A stretch of 64,000 nucleotides of DNA from Eutrigla gurnardus (GCA_963514095.1 OY741280.1:14758744-14822743); one strand, 5' to 3'. Positions 25,200 through 39,200 are shown, counted from the stretch's first letter. Numbers and translations are program-made. Notes: generated by a model from the sequence alone, not told the origin.

Positions 25200-25620
25200 C
25201 CCAGTCGGCAAGTCCGGCGGATCGAGGTCAACTCTCACGCTCCTCCCCCACAACCACCGAGCTCCTTCCCCTCGACTCCGTGCCCTTTGAAACCCCTCAG
25301 ATCACACCACCTTTGAAACGCGGGTCCGATGTTGACTCTGGTTTTATAACGGGCACCGTCGCAATCTTTTTTTTTCCCTTCTTTTCCACCGGTGTTTTCT
25401 TTTCCTTGGTTGTTTTGGACCTCCTCTTTACGGTTTTTAACCGAGGAATTGTGGAAGATTGTTGCTACTTCCCTCCGCCTCCCCCCTGTGATAGTGGTAC
25501 GACCCAAGGGGGGAGGGGCTCTGTGTGCACGTACACAGCCCTGCGTGCTGATTGGACAGGATGATCAGGGCTCTGTTTTTTTTTGCAAAACAAACAACAG
25601 GCTCTACACGTAGAGGCGCG
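25200..25620. promoter_or_regulatory. GC/CpG-richer block, possible alternative promoter
   Basis: This stretch is richer in CpG and C/G runs than its surroundings and holds an inverted CCAAT-like gattgg near 25550 and a G-rich aggggggagggg near 25509. No TATA box is clear. It is only a candidate. Confidence 0.2.
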
Positions 25621-26285
25621 TTTTTTTTTTTTCTAAAACCGGATGATTCATGTTGTTCTATCGGAGCGTAGTGTCGGCTTCGGTGAATATGATCAAAAAA
25701 ATTTTGCCTACTGGGACTTTAATATACCACCAATACTAAGTCTTCAATACTAAAAAACAAATCATTCTCAGGTTAGACCACATTTTGGACAATGGTGTTG
25801 GCGTTGGTTGTGTCTAACTGCAGGCGATTAAAATGTGGATAACAGAGCATACAAGGTAGAGAATAGTAAATAATTCCATACATCATGTTTGCAGAAGTCA
25901 GACTGAATTCTTGTGTTGATGTTCCACATGTGCTTCAAAGGAACAACTGAACAGCAAGTATTTTAGTTTAATCACATCAACATTATATCAGACCGTTGAC
26001 ATTATCTTAACACAAACCGCGAAGTTTACGATAGTAGTCCATCAAGCACTGCAATAAATGACTTTTTGTTTTTTCACCAGCTTATAACAGGAAATGATAA
26101 GAGAACAAAATGTTGCAACAAAATTAAATTAAATGTTACTGCAATAATAATATGAAGATTTCCTTCGGTATCATATCGTGACTGCTGCAGGGACAGTTTG
26201 TTTGCATGCCGATTGACAAGTGTTTTGTTGCAGCCAGTAGGCCTTTATCAGCATCAAGCATATGAGGTTGTGTGTGTAGATGTGG

Positions 26286-26287
<2 letters not shown>

Positions 26288-26359
<72 letters not shown>
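26288..26359 (+). repeat. (TG)36
   Basis: Perfect 72-nt array. Confidence 0.95.
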
Positions 26360-26360
<1 letters not shown>

Positions 26361-26957
26361 AGCTCGACTGTGGAATATTCCATTAGACGTGTGGCCGGGT
26401 TGACTTATTATCTCGACATCTCGTGCCATCCCGAACAAGTCGGCCCAGGCAGTTATAATTATTTCTGGCTTGCTGTCAAACTATTTGGTGCACAATAATG
26501 TTTGTATACGGGATGAAACCACCAGTTTTTATTGGTACGTCAGCGTTTAGCTGCTTGAGCATGAGCAGCTATGTGTTTGTTAGTGAGGTTTCCACTGACT
26601 TAGAGAGTAGCTTAGGTTTATATTTTTGTTCAGAGAGAGGCCAAATAAAAGGATGTGACAAACAGGCGGTGGTTGCGTGTGATGGCTGAAAAGAAAAAAA
26701 AAAAAACCCACACCCATAAATGATGACATTCAATGAAGTAGATGCATGCTGCTGTTTTTTTTTCTATCTCCTCTTTGGCTTGCTGCTCACTTGTGAAATT
26801 AAAACCTGCATACAAACGAACGTACACCAGCACATACACAGCCCCTTGAGAACCCCCTCCCCCCCCCCCCGGGTCAGAGAGACAGGATGCAGGTGGGGGG
26901 TGAGTAATCTGATGTTGGGTAGTGGGGGTACTGTAGTCAGAAGGGGCACAGATGAGA

Positions 26958-26960
<3 letters not shown>

Positions 26961-27013
<53 letters not shown>
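26961..27013 (+). repeat. (GT)n, about 53 nt
   Basis: Perfect array about 90 nt after a poly-C run at 26862-26871. Confidence 0.95.
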
Positions 27014-27016
<3 letters not shown>

Positions 27017-28370
27017 TAGTCTATCAGGCTGACACACAGCCAGTAACATGACTCCGGTGTAGAAGTAGGCCAAGGCTGCTGTCAGCAGCTTGTCAAAACC
27101 TTGGGATATCCAGCATCAAACAGTCAGAACTGCAGGATTTTTTTTGTTTTTTACATCATAGGAGTCTGTGATCATTACGTGTTGGCATGCGAGTCGTGAA
27201 ACCAAAAGCTTCTGGGTCAGCAGATTATATAAAAACCATACTAAATCTATGAGACACTAGAAACTTGCATTGACACCAACTGTCTAGACGTGCTCAGATA
27301 AGCAGGCAGCGCGTTGAAATAACGATGTGTTTGTTTGTGTGTGGCCTCCACAGACAGGCCAGTCTGTGTATATGATTTGTGGCCGCTTTGAAGTCTGGAG
27401 TTCTGCCGTTACCATCTTTGTAGCCACGCCCCTAAATTAATTTATTGCGAGTGTTTAAAAAAAAAAAAACTGCGATCAAATTCTATGTCCCATCCCTACC
27501 AATGATGTTCTATGAACCTCTGGTCACCTTTACCCTGTCTTGACATGAGGCTCTGAGTGCTATCTAGCTAGCCTATTAGCCAGGGCTAAAAATAAACACT
27601 AGGATGACTGTGCTATTATTGGCTGCAAAGCTAGCCGACACAACACACAGCAGAGTCCTCTCCTCACCACATTTCAAATGCCTGGTGTTCAAGTTAAATA
27701 ACTGTAACCGTCAATATGTATCCCAACGCCTTAAGTCTCATTAGACCCGATCAACCTGCCTATCACGTGACTGACTGCCGTTAAGGAGTTGCCCATGCTC
27801 CCAAACAATGTCAGCATTGTGTTGCCTTGTCATGTTGTCAGCCTCGATGAGAGTCAGGTGAGCAAAAGCATTAAAAGATCTGTTTTGAGAGGAGACAGCT
27901 GTGAGGTTCAGGTGAGGTCGAGATTGGAGATTTATTAAGGGCATCGTAAATGTTTTGATATAAGGGCATGCGTGTGTGTGTGTGTGTGTGAGTGTGTGTG
28001 TGAGTAAGATATGGAGTACACAGCAGGTATATTATGTCATATTCATACCGGCCTGTATAGTGATGTAAGCTCTGTGTTATGGAGTAAGGGATTTGCCATT
28101 GACACTCCTGCACGTTGGTACACATGTGCCCCCCCCCCCAACTCTCTGCACTGCAGCAGCATTGCACCATAATGCACACATCCAGTTTGTTTACCCCCCC
28201 CCCCCCCTCCCTCTATGTAGTACTTATCCCTGCCATCTGCTTCCCAAAGCTGGGAATATGGTTATATTTCATGGGAATATAACAGCATGGGAATGTTGAT
28301 GTGTTGATTTGCAGTTAGCAGCCCGTGTGTTTACAGGTTTCTCTCTGTGGGTATAGATGTTTAGGAACTG

Positions 28371-28412
28371 TGTGTGTGTGTGTGTGTGTGTGTTCATGAA
28401 GGAGTCTCTCTA

Positions 28413-28478
<66 letters not shown>
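28371..28478 (+). repeat. compound (TG)n-(TC)n-(AC)n
   Basis: Three adjacent dinucleotide types: TG at about 28371-28393, TC at about 28406-28426, AC to 28478. Confidence 0.93.
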
Positions 28479-28480
<2 letters not shown>

Positions 28481-28743
28481 GGACACACAAAGCATTGAAT
28501 GCTATCTGATTATAGGTACATGCACACATAGCACCAGTCAGTTGCCCCGTTGTTTCTGTGTGTTTGTGCATGTGTCTGTAACATGAGCCCGGCTTATATA
28601 GAATTTCACCTCAGCGTTTCTGGGAGGCAAACTAAACAACGTACAGTCTCGCGTGAGAGCCGAGAGGGAAGGGAAGGTGAGGGGAGCTGAAGAGGACGGG
28701 GTTGAAGCAGAGGGAGAGGAGGACTGCCTGTGTCTTGGAGATC

Positions 28744-28784
<41 letters not shown>
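28744..28784 (+). repeat. (CA)n, about 41 nt
   Basis: Perfect array in the SLC45A4 5' intron. Confidence 0.93.
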
Positions 28785-28786
<2 letters not shown>

Positions 28787-28937
28787 TCTGAATCTGTGAA
28801 TAAACACGGAACACATGTAACCCACGTCTATTTTGAGTGAGTGTTAATTCTTATGCCACCAGACCAGATTACCTGCAACACAAGGCAATCAGGACAATCT
28901 CGGCCGTCTCACTTCCTCCCTCTCCACTTCCTCCGCC

Positions 28938-28964
28938 GTCTTCTTCTACTTCTTCTTCTTCTTC

Positions 28965-28996
<32 letters not shown>

Positions 28997-29003
28997 CTTC
29001 TTC
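28938..29003 (+). repeat. (TTC)n polypyrimidine tract
   Basis: About 22 TTC/TTCTAC units form a near-perfect homopyrimidine stretch. The spurious Leu/Ser-rich reading frames over it are not genes. Confidence 0.95.
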
Positions 29004-30496
29004 CTTTTGCAGCTGCAAGCCTGATCATGTACGCAACATGTGCAGTATTGGTATGCAGTGACTTGAATTGTTGTGTTTTTTTTACGCTTTTAGATACCCT
29101 TAAGGTGACTCATTTCTGTCAAGTTGATTCTGCACACACACACACGCACACACAGAGACCACATACCAGAAACCAGCGTCTTGTTACACCACAAGCAGAC
29201 TGATGTTGAAATGAATAGTGCTGCAGAAAATGTGACACTGGCATCTCATAGCTCCCCAGTGATATACATACAGTATATGCAACCAGATGACATTATTTCC
29301 TGTCTCTTCTGCATCTGCGCTGCTCTGTGTTCCACCTGAAGGGGGTTCTTGGGTTTCACAGATGACCTTGCTCGCAAAATACTCTCATGTGGAACCAAGT
29401 CGAGCACCAGATCGGGTCTCCGGGTCACCGGGTCTGCGTTTGCAGACTCTTTCACAACAACAAAAACACTTCTTTTCACTCTCTCTCACGCTCTGAGGTG
29501 CACACAAACATTAATCGACCAGAGCAGTATGTGAACTTGATCCTGGGGTCTTGAGCCTTGTAATCTATATGCAGCTATATGGGTCAGTGCTATGCTGAGA
29601 GTCATATTCGTTGCATGTTGACGTGTGTGACACCACAGTTAATGTCTGGATAACCATGGCGATGAGGACCGACACACGGCGACTCACTAACAGATTCACA
29701 TAGATTGATTTTCTGCTGGAATGAATGATCAAAAATGAAGAAATTTCATAAACTGTACATTTTTTTTCTGCCCATTTGAGGATACAAGTCTATTTTAGGG
29801 AAAATATCTCTTCCATATCTTCTTCCAATCTCAATCCTGCTTCTCCCCCCTTTTTTGTGCCTTTCTCGTCCACTTGTTTTTCTCTTTCTAATTCAACCCC
29901 GTCCTCTCCACCTCTCCTCACCTTCCCTTCCCTCTCGCCCTCTCGCCCTCTCGGCTCTCACGTGAAACTGTCCGTTGTTTATTTTCATACTCATGCTCAT
30001 GTTACATGACACACGCACCAACACAAACACACAGAAACAATCTGTCTATGAGATCAGGTGCAAACAAACTGGACAACAATATTGTAGTTCAAAATAGCAA
30101 TACTTAAAACTTACTTTATAATTATACAAAATGTCCTGACCAGAATTCATCCAGTCTATTATTACTTTTTTAAAGTAAATCCACTGGAAGCTCATTCCAT
30201 GCTTTTAAACCGCAAAGTTGTTTTTTTGGGGCTTTTCAGAGACATTTGTCGTTGTTAGCATGTTGTGACACGTCTCGCCTTTCGAAGCGTTTTTCCAGTG
30301 TGCTTCAGCACATCGTGTTCTCTCCCGGGCCATCGGAGGGAGGTTGTGGTGTTCTTTCTGTGGCCGTCCTGTAATTATAACAGAATTTAGAGTTTTACTC
30401 TGTGTGTACTTTTTATGTACATATGAGCGGCTGTAAACAGAGGGGCTAGTTATGTAATTTGCTGCAGTGTGTGTGAAGTCAGGTGAGGAGGGGGCG

Positions 30497-30543
<47 letters not shown>
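30497..30543 (+). repeat. compound (CT)n-(GT)n
   Basis: CT repeat to about 30514 followed directly by GT repeat to 30543. Confidence 0.93.
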
Positions 30544-30547
<4 letters not shown>

Positions 30548-32611
30548 AAATATGCATGACCATCTTGAGTGCATCATAAATGTTAATAGACATGTGAGAG
30601 CTCTGAAAATAGAGAGGAGAGATGAACCATAGAAAGTAAGAAATGGTGCGGACGGATAAATATTTTCAACGTCCGGCTGTCTTTCTCTGTATCTTCTCAC
30701 TCTTCCCCTCACCTTTTCTTCCTCCGTCTAACTTCCCTCGATCTCTTATTCCTCCCGTCTTCCACCTGTTCAAGCCCTGCATCCTCCCCTCCCTCCTTTC
30801 CTCATTTATTTTGCCCTCCCTGGTTTTCTTTCCCAATCTCCCCCTAAGAGGCTTGATGAGGGTCTTAGCACTGTTACGATGTGTGTGTGTGTCGTTCACA
30901 TGGCAAGCATTAGTGTGTACGAAACGTGCCGTCTCCATGGGTTCTAATCCGGTGGCCCGCTGGACAAAAAAAAAACACACACACACACACACTCACTTTG
31001 GAGTTTAACTCTTTGGGGAAATTGTATTGAATGTACACACAGTCTTCTTGTCTCGCTATTCAAGGCGGCTGAAAGCCTTCATGCCTCCTCTCTTACTCTC
31101 TTTTTTTTTCTGTCCACATATCTCTAATATCTTCTCACCAAACGCACACACAAGGCCTCTGTTTCAAACAGTAGCTCAATAAGAAAACGCTTCACATAAC
31201 ACGCATTGCATGCTTTCATCCTCCCCGTCCAGTTTGAAAGACTGTCCGAGTGTCTGCGAGGATGAATCATGTGCTTAAACCAATTACACTGTTTAAAAAT
31301 CGACTCTTTTCATAGGAGCGTGAGTATGTGTGAGTGTCTGAAGCTGTGGTAGCAGCATGTTGGTACGTTCACACAACTCACAGATTTGGTTTCGCCCCAA
31401 ACAACACAAACGCAGGACACGTTTTGGTTTATTTCCTCCAGGTTAAGAGTTATTACAGTGCACAACATAACTCCACGAACCTCTTGTGTATTTGAGTGGA
31501 GGCAAAAATGTCACAACTCCCTGCAAGGAGAGATATCACAAAAGGTGAGACGTGTGTGTGTATGTGAAATATGTTTGTTCAAACACAAAAGCATAAATAA
31601 TCAAAGGGGTTATGATTGCAAATCATGCAACAGAAATGAAATGCAGCTTGTGACTCAGTTGTGCGTACCATGGGAATGAGCATGAGAAATTGGTTTTGTA
31701 CCTTAATTTCAGTCGCTTCACCCATAAAGAGTCCACAAAACACAAAAGCTGTGGGGGAAAAAAGGGCTTCTTATGTGTTTGAAATAATGGATGGAAGCCT
31801 TTGAATGCAGAAAAGCCTCATAGGTTTGTAGATGCAGACACCTAATGACCTTGAAAAACACAAACAAGGCTTTGATATGCAGCTTTTTCTGGATTGCAAC
31901 ATGTTTCAAGCTTCCTCAGGCAGCATTGATAAAGAGGTGAAGGGTAGGGGGGGGAAAATGCAGCTGACGCATTATGATGCACGACAAAACACCCACAGCC
32001 ATTGTTTTCTACCGAAGCCCATTTGTTAACTATACTTTTCCCCAGCGTTTAAGTGAAGAGCAGGCATTTCTTGCCCCGAGGATCAGACCATCCTGACTAC
32101 TGTACTTTCATCTCTTTTTCTTTTTTCTTGTGTCAAATGATAAGACGCTTAGCATTCACCTCCTTCATGTCGATAATGGCTTTTTCTTTATATGCATTAA
32201 AGCTCCCCTCCCAACAGTGCATGTTAGAAAGTTAAGTTGCTGTCACTAATTGTGTTCTGTTTTTCTTTCTTCTCATCCGCCGTCTCTCCTCCCGACCACG
32301 GCTGTGTCGTGGCTCCGTGCTTCTCCACCCGCCGGTCGACGTCCCGTCTGTGTTTTTCGTCCAGATTGATCAGCCAATCGATGGGGATTTTCAGAGGAGC
32401 TCCGCCCACCTTCGCTACCTGCCTTCCTCCCCCCCCACCCTCCCCCAGCGGCCTCCTTGCCCCCACCCGCTCCGTCAACCAGCCCTTAATCCAGCCCTCC
32501 ATACACAAAATGACTCTGGAATTTACTGAATGGTCTTCTATATGGATTTTTACAGCTTGTAATAGACAGTAGGAAAAAGAGGGAGAAACCTCAATGACAA
32601 AAAAGCCATAA

Positions 32612-32643
<32 letters not shown>

Positions 32644-32668
32644 ACACATACATACATACACACACAAA
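32612..32668 (+). repeat. (AC)n with CATA interruptions
   Basis: AC array interrupted by ATAC and CATA units near its 3' end. Confidence 0.9.
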
Positions 32669-33208
32669 CACCTACACACCTGTCATAGAACACTTACACG
32701 CACAAAAACTCACTCTTGGAATGTACCGCACACTCTTCCTGTGAAAATTCAACTGCTTCCTTTATGTTTTTCTGGATTTTCTACAAGCCTTTCGAAAGCT
32801 GATTTGGTTGTTTTCGTTCGTCTGACTCTGGGACAAAAGAAAAAGCTGAGAGGAGGATTACCACGTATTGAGTTTGAAGCGGACAACTGAATGCAGTTTG
32901 CAATTTTTTTCCCCTTTTTTATCAGTTTTTCCTTCATTTATTGTTGATTAATTTTATGACCTACATGCTGGGAGACTATCTGTTACAGGTTGTTTTTCTT
33001 GGTGACTATACTTTTAAGGCGGTGAGTTACTACCACGGGCTGTAATTTGCAGCTTGTTAAGATTGTAATTAGGTGTAAGTAAGTCGGAGCATTTTCCAGA
33101 AGCAGGGACCTCGTACAGAATCGTTTTTTTTTTGGTAGCTACAGGTTATTTTTCAGCTTGTTCCAAGAGGGTGCACTTGTTTTTCTCATTGCGTGCATGC
33201 CCTCCAAC

Positions 33209-34034
33209 ATGCCTCCCCAGAACACAGAGGCCGACGCTATGCAGGTCGGGTCTCTGGTGGACGGCGATGACGCCTCAGGAAAGGACAAAGGAGGAGCAGG
33301 AGCAGATGGATCGGGAGGCGGAGGCAAAGGAGGAGGCAAAGGAGGGGAGGAGTCGGTGAGTGAGGGGTCGCTCGAAGGCATACCCTTGAAGAGATGGGTG
33401 ATGCACGGGGCCGTGATGTTTGGTCGGGAGTTCTGCTACGCCATGGAGACGGCGCTGGTGACGCCCGTACTGCTGCAGATCGGTGAGTAAAGAGTTCACG
33501 CACAGATTCACAGCGTACACATCGGCATCATGCTCACTTTCTTCCCACTGTCCACCATACACACCCTCTGACCCCTGAAAAAAAACAAGCAGAGCACGTC
33601 ATCCCCACCTAGCAGGCTCCTGATTGGCTGTCTGTTATACTGTGTCAACAATAAGCATCAGGATCCAAACAAGCTACTTTATTAACTACATAAAATGTTT
33701 CATTTCATATCACAATTTCCTGCAGTCCAAGATGATGTCTTAACATGTCTTAAGGTATTCTTATTTTAATGATCAAAAAAGGAGAAAAGCAGCAAATCCT
33801 CATAGTGGAGAAGCTGCAACCATCTAGTTGAGGAGGAATAAACCAAAGTATAAGTAATAGGAATTATATTAAGTCATATTTAGATGACAAAGTGCCCGCA
33901 AACCTAATATAGTTTGTGAGAAGGCCGTCGTGTTCATGCTGTGACGCTGTTCTGGCATTAAAGAGGACACCTTGACAGCTAGATATATCCAACCTCCTGG
34001 TCACCTTGTTCAGATGGACATCCGCCTGGAGATT

Positions 34035-34072
<38 letters not shown>

Positions 34073-37000
34073 CAGAGATAGGCAGACAGTCTCAGTGGGC
34101 ATACTGTCATTAGCGCATAGTGTCGTCTTTGACAGCCTTTGAAAAGCCCTTTGGGGAGACGGGCAGCGAAGAGTGAAAGGGAGGAGAGTGGGGAAGGGAG
34201 AAGGGGAAGAACACCCCTCAGTGGCGTTGCATGATCTTCTAGCTTACATAACCAAGGCGACATGAGTGGCAGGACGCTCTGTGGCCACCGTGACTCCTGG
34301 CTTTCAGAAAGGCTTTCAAACACTTCCAATGTTCTGTTGTTCCTAAAGGACGCCTCTGAGATCTGCCAAATGATAAAAAAAGTATAATATATTATGGCAT
34401 TCAAAAGCCACGGCCATTCTTTGAAAACAATGTGCTCCTTGTTGTGATAGTTACTGTAACCTTATATCAGCCTCCTCTCTGGCTGAATTATCAGACCAGT
34501 TGAATCGCTGCATGTTTTTTGTTCTAATTTTAGCCCGTCTAACCTGTTTTTTGGGATCAGGATGTGTCTGAGCCCCTCTTAATAGATTTTGGAGCCACTG
34601 AGAGGTAAAACTACAGATTAGTCCACTGAAATATTAAACTACAGTGTGATTTTGTGTAGTTAATCCAGTCAGGTCGGTTTATTCATGTCTGGCTAATTGA
34701 ATGCTGCTCAATCTGACCTTTTTATTTTTTTACTGATCATAGCGATTTCCTCCCATCCAAATGGATTATGACGTAGCACTCAGCACGGTGCAACCTGTTT
34801 GAATTCTACTAATGAGGCGATGCTAGTTACGAGATACAGGAGATCTGCTCATAAAGAGGACATATGACTTTCAGTCAGTGCTTGTGCAAATAAAAAACTG
34901 TGCAATAAAGCAGCTCAGATTCAAATCTGACAACATGTGATTCATCAAGCCAATGAGATTTGGCTCCCATTCCTCTGTCACATGCTGGCTCATTAGAATA
35001 CCCCCCCACCACCACCACCACCACGACCATCTGAGTATCTCCACCCACTGCTTCAGAGCTACCTTTGCTCGAGCCAAAATGTAAGTGTGATATGTCTCCT
35101 TTAAAGATGAATTTCAAAACCGTTACATAACAAGTCAATCGGCACCCGGTTTGCTGTGGGAACAGACCTGAAAAGCAGCAATAATAAGTTGATATGACAA
35201 ACTTTTTACACACCCAAGAGTCACGGTGCAAAATTGATTTGAACAGTGAAAATTTTGTCTGCTGAAACCAAATAATGAGCTCAATGTTGTGAAGTGAGTT
35301 GAGCTCATCACTAGAGGTAATAGTAAGGTCTGTTCCCGGTGGCATTGTGGGAATGATCTTTCTTTGGAATGACTTTTTGCGCCGCTTTCCAGTTCTTGTG
35401 ATACAGCCATTGATCAGCTGGGTTCGCTTTTGTCATGTGAATCCATTTAGAACTTATATGTCTTCATGCATTTCCCCCCCTACAAAGGCTGGTTTTGTGC
35501 CGATTGATTAATGTCTTTAGCCTGCTAACAGAAAAAAACGAGCCTAGTGAGATGAAAACAAAGCCCCCCTCCAACTCCGTGGGCAGCGGTCCAAGTTCTG
35601 GGATAACAAATATTGACCCCACCTCCCTCCATCTGGTTAATGCTGCATGCACGCTGGAGACCGACTGTAGCTACTGGAATTAGCTGGGTAGCTGAGTGAA
35701 ACCAATGTGTGCGTGCAACCCCACAACACTGAGGTCAGAGAAAGGTAGAGTGTGTTCGTGAGTGTGTGTTTGTGTGTGTGTGTAGCAGAACACAGTTAGG
35801 TCAAGGAGCCCATATTTACACAACCAAAGGATATGAAACTTCTACCTTACAAGGTCTTGTATAAAGAGCACACAGCTCCCGGCAGCACTCACTCATACTA
35901 GGACACAAGCTTTTCCTCTAAAGGCTTTTAGGCACACACGTCACCATTTTCCAACTTAATCTCATTCAAACCAATGAGGTTGGCACAGAGGAAAATAACC
36001 ATCTAACTCCAGATGTGTTTTGCTTTTTTTTTTCTGTAAATTGTCCCAGGTAGAGAGATTGAGTTAGGATGAGAAAAGGGATTAAAAAAGATGACGAGGA
36101 GTGAAAAGAGAGGGAGTGGAACACGGAGGAGGTTAGGATGTATTGCGTAACAACATGTTTTCTGGGCTCGAACACAGAGAAAGATGTCATTGTGTCATGA
36201 TACTCATTGATGACAAATCAGAAGGAAAAACAAATTAGTGTTGCGAGGTGAAGGCTTACAATTAACCCTATGTCTAGACTGCACTTGTATAACACGCCTA
36301 GCAGACACTTATGCAACACATTCACTCTCATGTTAATCAATGAAGCAAACGTGAGGTTGACCCCTTTAAACTACTTTACGACATATTACTATGGTAGTAT
36401 TTTAATAGTATTTTTCCAGCCCTGCTGGAGTGGAGATCTCCAGGATGTCACTCAGTTGCTTGTTCACCTCTAATGTAACGAGTCTTGTTTGGGTATCAGG
36501 AGTGCACAGACTGAAAGTGACCCAACGGGCACTTTTTCCACCATTGGTCTAATCCTAATCTGTCTATTTCTGCCAGTTTGACTAACTAGCTGTGCGTGCA
36601 GCAGCAGCAGCAGTGCATCCAATGGGTGCTGAAAAACAGTCCAGGGCTGGCAGCTCTGCAACATCGCTGTCCTTCTTAGGAGACCTTCTTATCTTCACCG
36701 AAGGAGATTACTGCAGTGCACCAGGAAAGGTTGTGTCGCTGAAAGCCTCAGATCACTGTAATAGTGTCTGGACCGTTACTTTATTCAACTTTATTCTCGT
36801 CTTTTGGTCAATATAGTCTCACTAAATACTGTACATGGAATTTGATGTGAGAAATAGCACCTCAGCTCTTTCCCCTGAATCCATTTTTCAAATTGAATGT
36901 TGGGCAAGGTCTTTCAGCAGGAAACCCTGAAGTTAACAAGTGTCCATCATGCATTGTAGACAATAGATCATGGTAGCATGTTAGCATGTAGCACATTTGC

Positions 37001-39101
37001 ATTCTGCTTGCAGTGCCTGAAGCTTTCAAATACAAGCCATGTATGCAAAATGCCATCTGGTAATATCAATATTAGCAATATTACTAATGTAAACGGCTCA
37101 ATCCTAATGCTAACGTGTCTTTGTCATCATCTATGACTCAGCATTCTCCAACATGTAGATTCACACGTTGCATGCTGCATGTGGCGTCCTATTTCCCGTC
37201 ACGTTTATGGTATGATCTTGCGTTGTTTGTGCTAGCATCCCAGGTAACCTCAACGACCGAGTGATCCTGTCCTGTTAGCTGGTCTAATCTAGCAGATGAC
37301 CTTGCAGACAGAGTAATGCGGGGGTTATATAAATGACTGGCTTGATGTCACACAGTGACTAATCGCCGTAAGCTGGCCCAGTCATTCGTGGGTCGGAGTA
37401 GATGGAGGACAGAGTAGGTGAATGGAAGGATGAAGTGTTGCATGTCTGAGGTAGCAACAGACGGAGGCACGTGATATACTGTGTGTGTGTGATGGGAAAA
37501 AGAGAAACATCTCTATATAGTTAAATGAGAAAGGAGCCACTGACAGTGTGAGAGACCTTTAAACTACAATCTTCTGTCCTCTGTTCTAGAGAGAGAGAGA
37601 GAAACACACCAGTCTAGTCAGTTATTTAAAGCTATTCTTAGCCCTTTATATAATTTCTGCAGTAACGTTGTGCATGTTTTAACGTTATCATCGTGCACAC
37701 ACGGAGACACAAAAGGGTTTTAGAGAAGGTTGTTTGCCAACATCACCACTGTTGCAGGGCGGGGTTATCGGTGTAATACTGATGCAATGGACAAACCGCA
37801 ACAATAGGTGATGAATGATGCCAGCGGTTCCCAAATGTGTGGTCCATTTGCCAAATCGCTCGAATTTCCTGCAAATTGCTCTCTCGCGTTTTCCTTCCGG
37901 TGTCACAATTCTCCTGTATTTCTCCTAATTTTCTGTAGTGGATTTGACATTTTTGTTTTATGCTTTTTCTTCCGGGAAACTTATGAGCACATCTCTGTTA
38001 GGACAGAGGGAGAAATGGAGAGGACTAAGAGAAGAAAATACTCAAGGAGGGGCAAAATAAAATCTGAATGAATGAATAAAAGCGGAATATTTTGTTTTTC
38101 TGAGGTCTCAAGGTTGGCGGGTATTTGTCTGCGTCATTGAGAGGCTTCTATGGTATTCAAACCTGCGGTGCGTTCACAGGCGTGTTTGTGATGTAAATGC
38201 TGACTAGGCAGAAACTCTTTAAGACAAAGCCACGTTATGCGCCTTTTCATACGGGTGTGCAGGTTTTTCCCGTGCAACAGGCGATAAGCTAAGGTATGTG
38301 TGAGCTATTAGTGTAAGATATGTGTGGAATGCAGAGCTGAATGTGTGCATATTTGTTTGTCAGCACAATGCGCCCGACGCTCCCTCCAGGGAGGTGAAGT
38401 CATCAAAAACAAATCCCCAACAGAGCTCTCAGGTGATGGCGAGGGACAAAGAAACGCCAGGGAAAGCACATTCTTTAAACAGGGGGGCTGCATGTAGCAG
38501 TAATCACCATGATGTTGTTATATTTTTGTATTGATAAAGGAATCCGTTTTAAATTCAATCACATACACATAATACACTTATTATAGTGAAATAATAATAC
38601 ATTTTGTAATTGTGAGGCGACATTAGATGGTCCTTAATGAAAACCATGTATTGTGAATGAATTGTCTCTCTCCACAAACAACATGTTGTAAAAAGTCAGA
38701 TGTTTGTGGGTGGAAACAGCTGCGGGTGTGCAGGTGCAGGTTGTTTTTTCAAAATAAGATTCACGTGGAAGTGCTGATATGGGAATGACTCACACGTAAA
38801 CACCTCCACGGCATTAAGACTCCACCTACAGCTCATTGAGAAGATCACAGCGTCACAGGAGCTCTACAGATCTCAGTTTAAGGCTGACGGGACAGAAAGC
38901 AACAAAACAGTCTTTGCAACAATAACTATAAATTGGGCTCAAATATAGGTTGTGACGAATGTGATGATGATGATTATTTCTGTGTTGTTTTTCCACTTCA
39001 GTCAAGTCTCAAAACAAGATTTTCATTCAAGTACATAACAAGTTGGACTGGTAGTACTGTAGTCACGAACCAACTAGAAAATCTATAAAACCTAATAGCA
39101 T

Positions 39102-39200
<99 letters not shown>

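Larger units (their letters stand above)
21564..33156 (+). other. slc45a4: large 5' intron of SLC45A4
   Basis: About 11.6 kb with no supported coding exon. It holds numerous (CA)n/(TG)n arrays, a GC-richer block near 25200-25620, a (TTC)n tract near 28938 and several poly-C runs (26862-26871, about 28131-28139, about 28193-28207). ORFs on both strands are low-complexity or lack family features. Confidence 0.5.

Noticed and set aside
28841..29203. 120-codon frame with a poly-Leu run
   Set aside because: The Leu/Ser runs come from the (TTC)n tract; no other coding sign.
32224..32679. 151-codon minus-strand frame and a 111-codon plus-strand frame in the same place
   Set aside because: Both owe their length to C-rich and CA-repeat sequence; no start context, splice sites or family resemblance.
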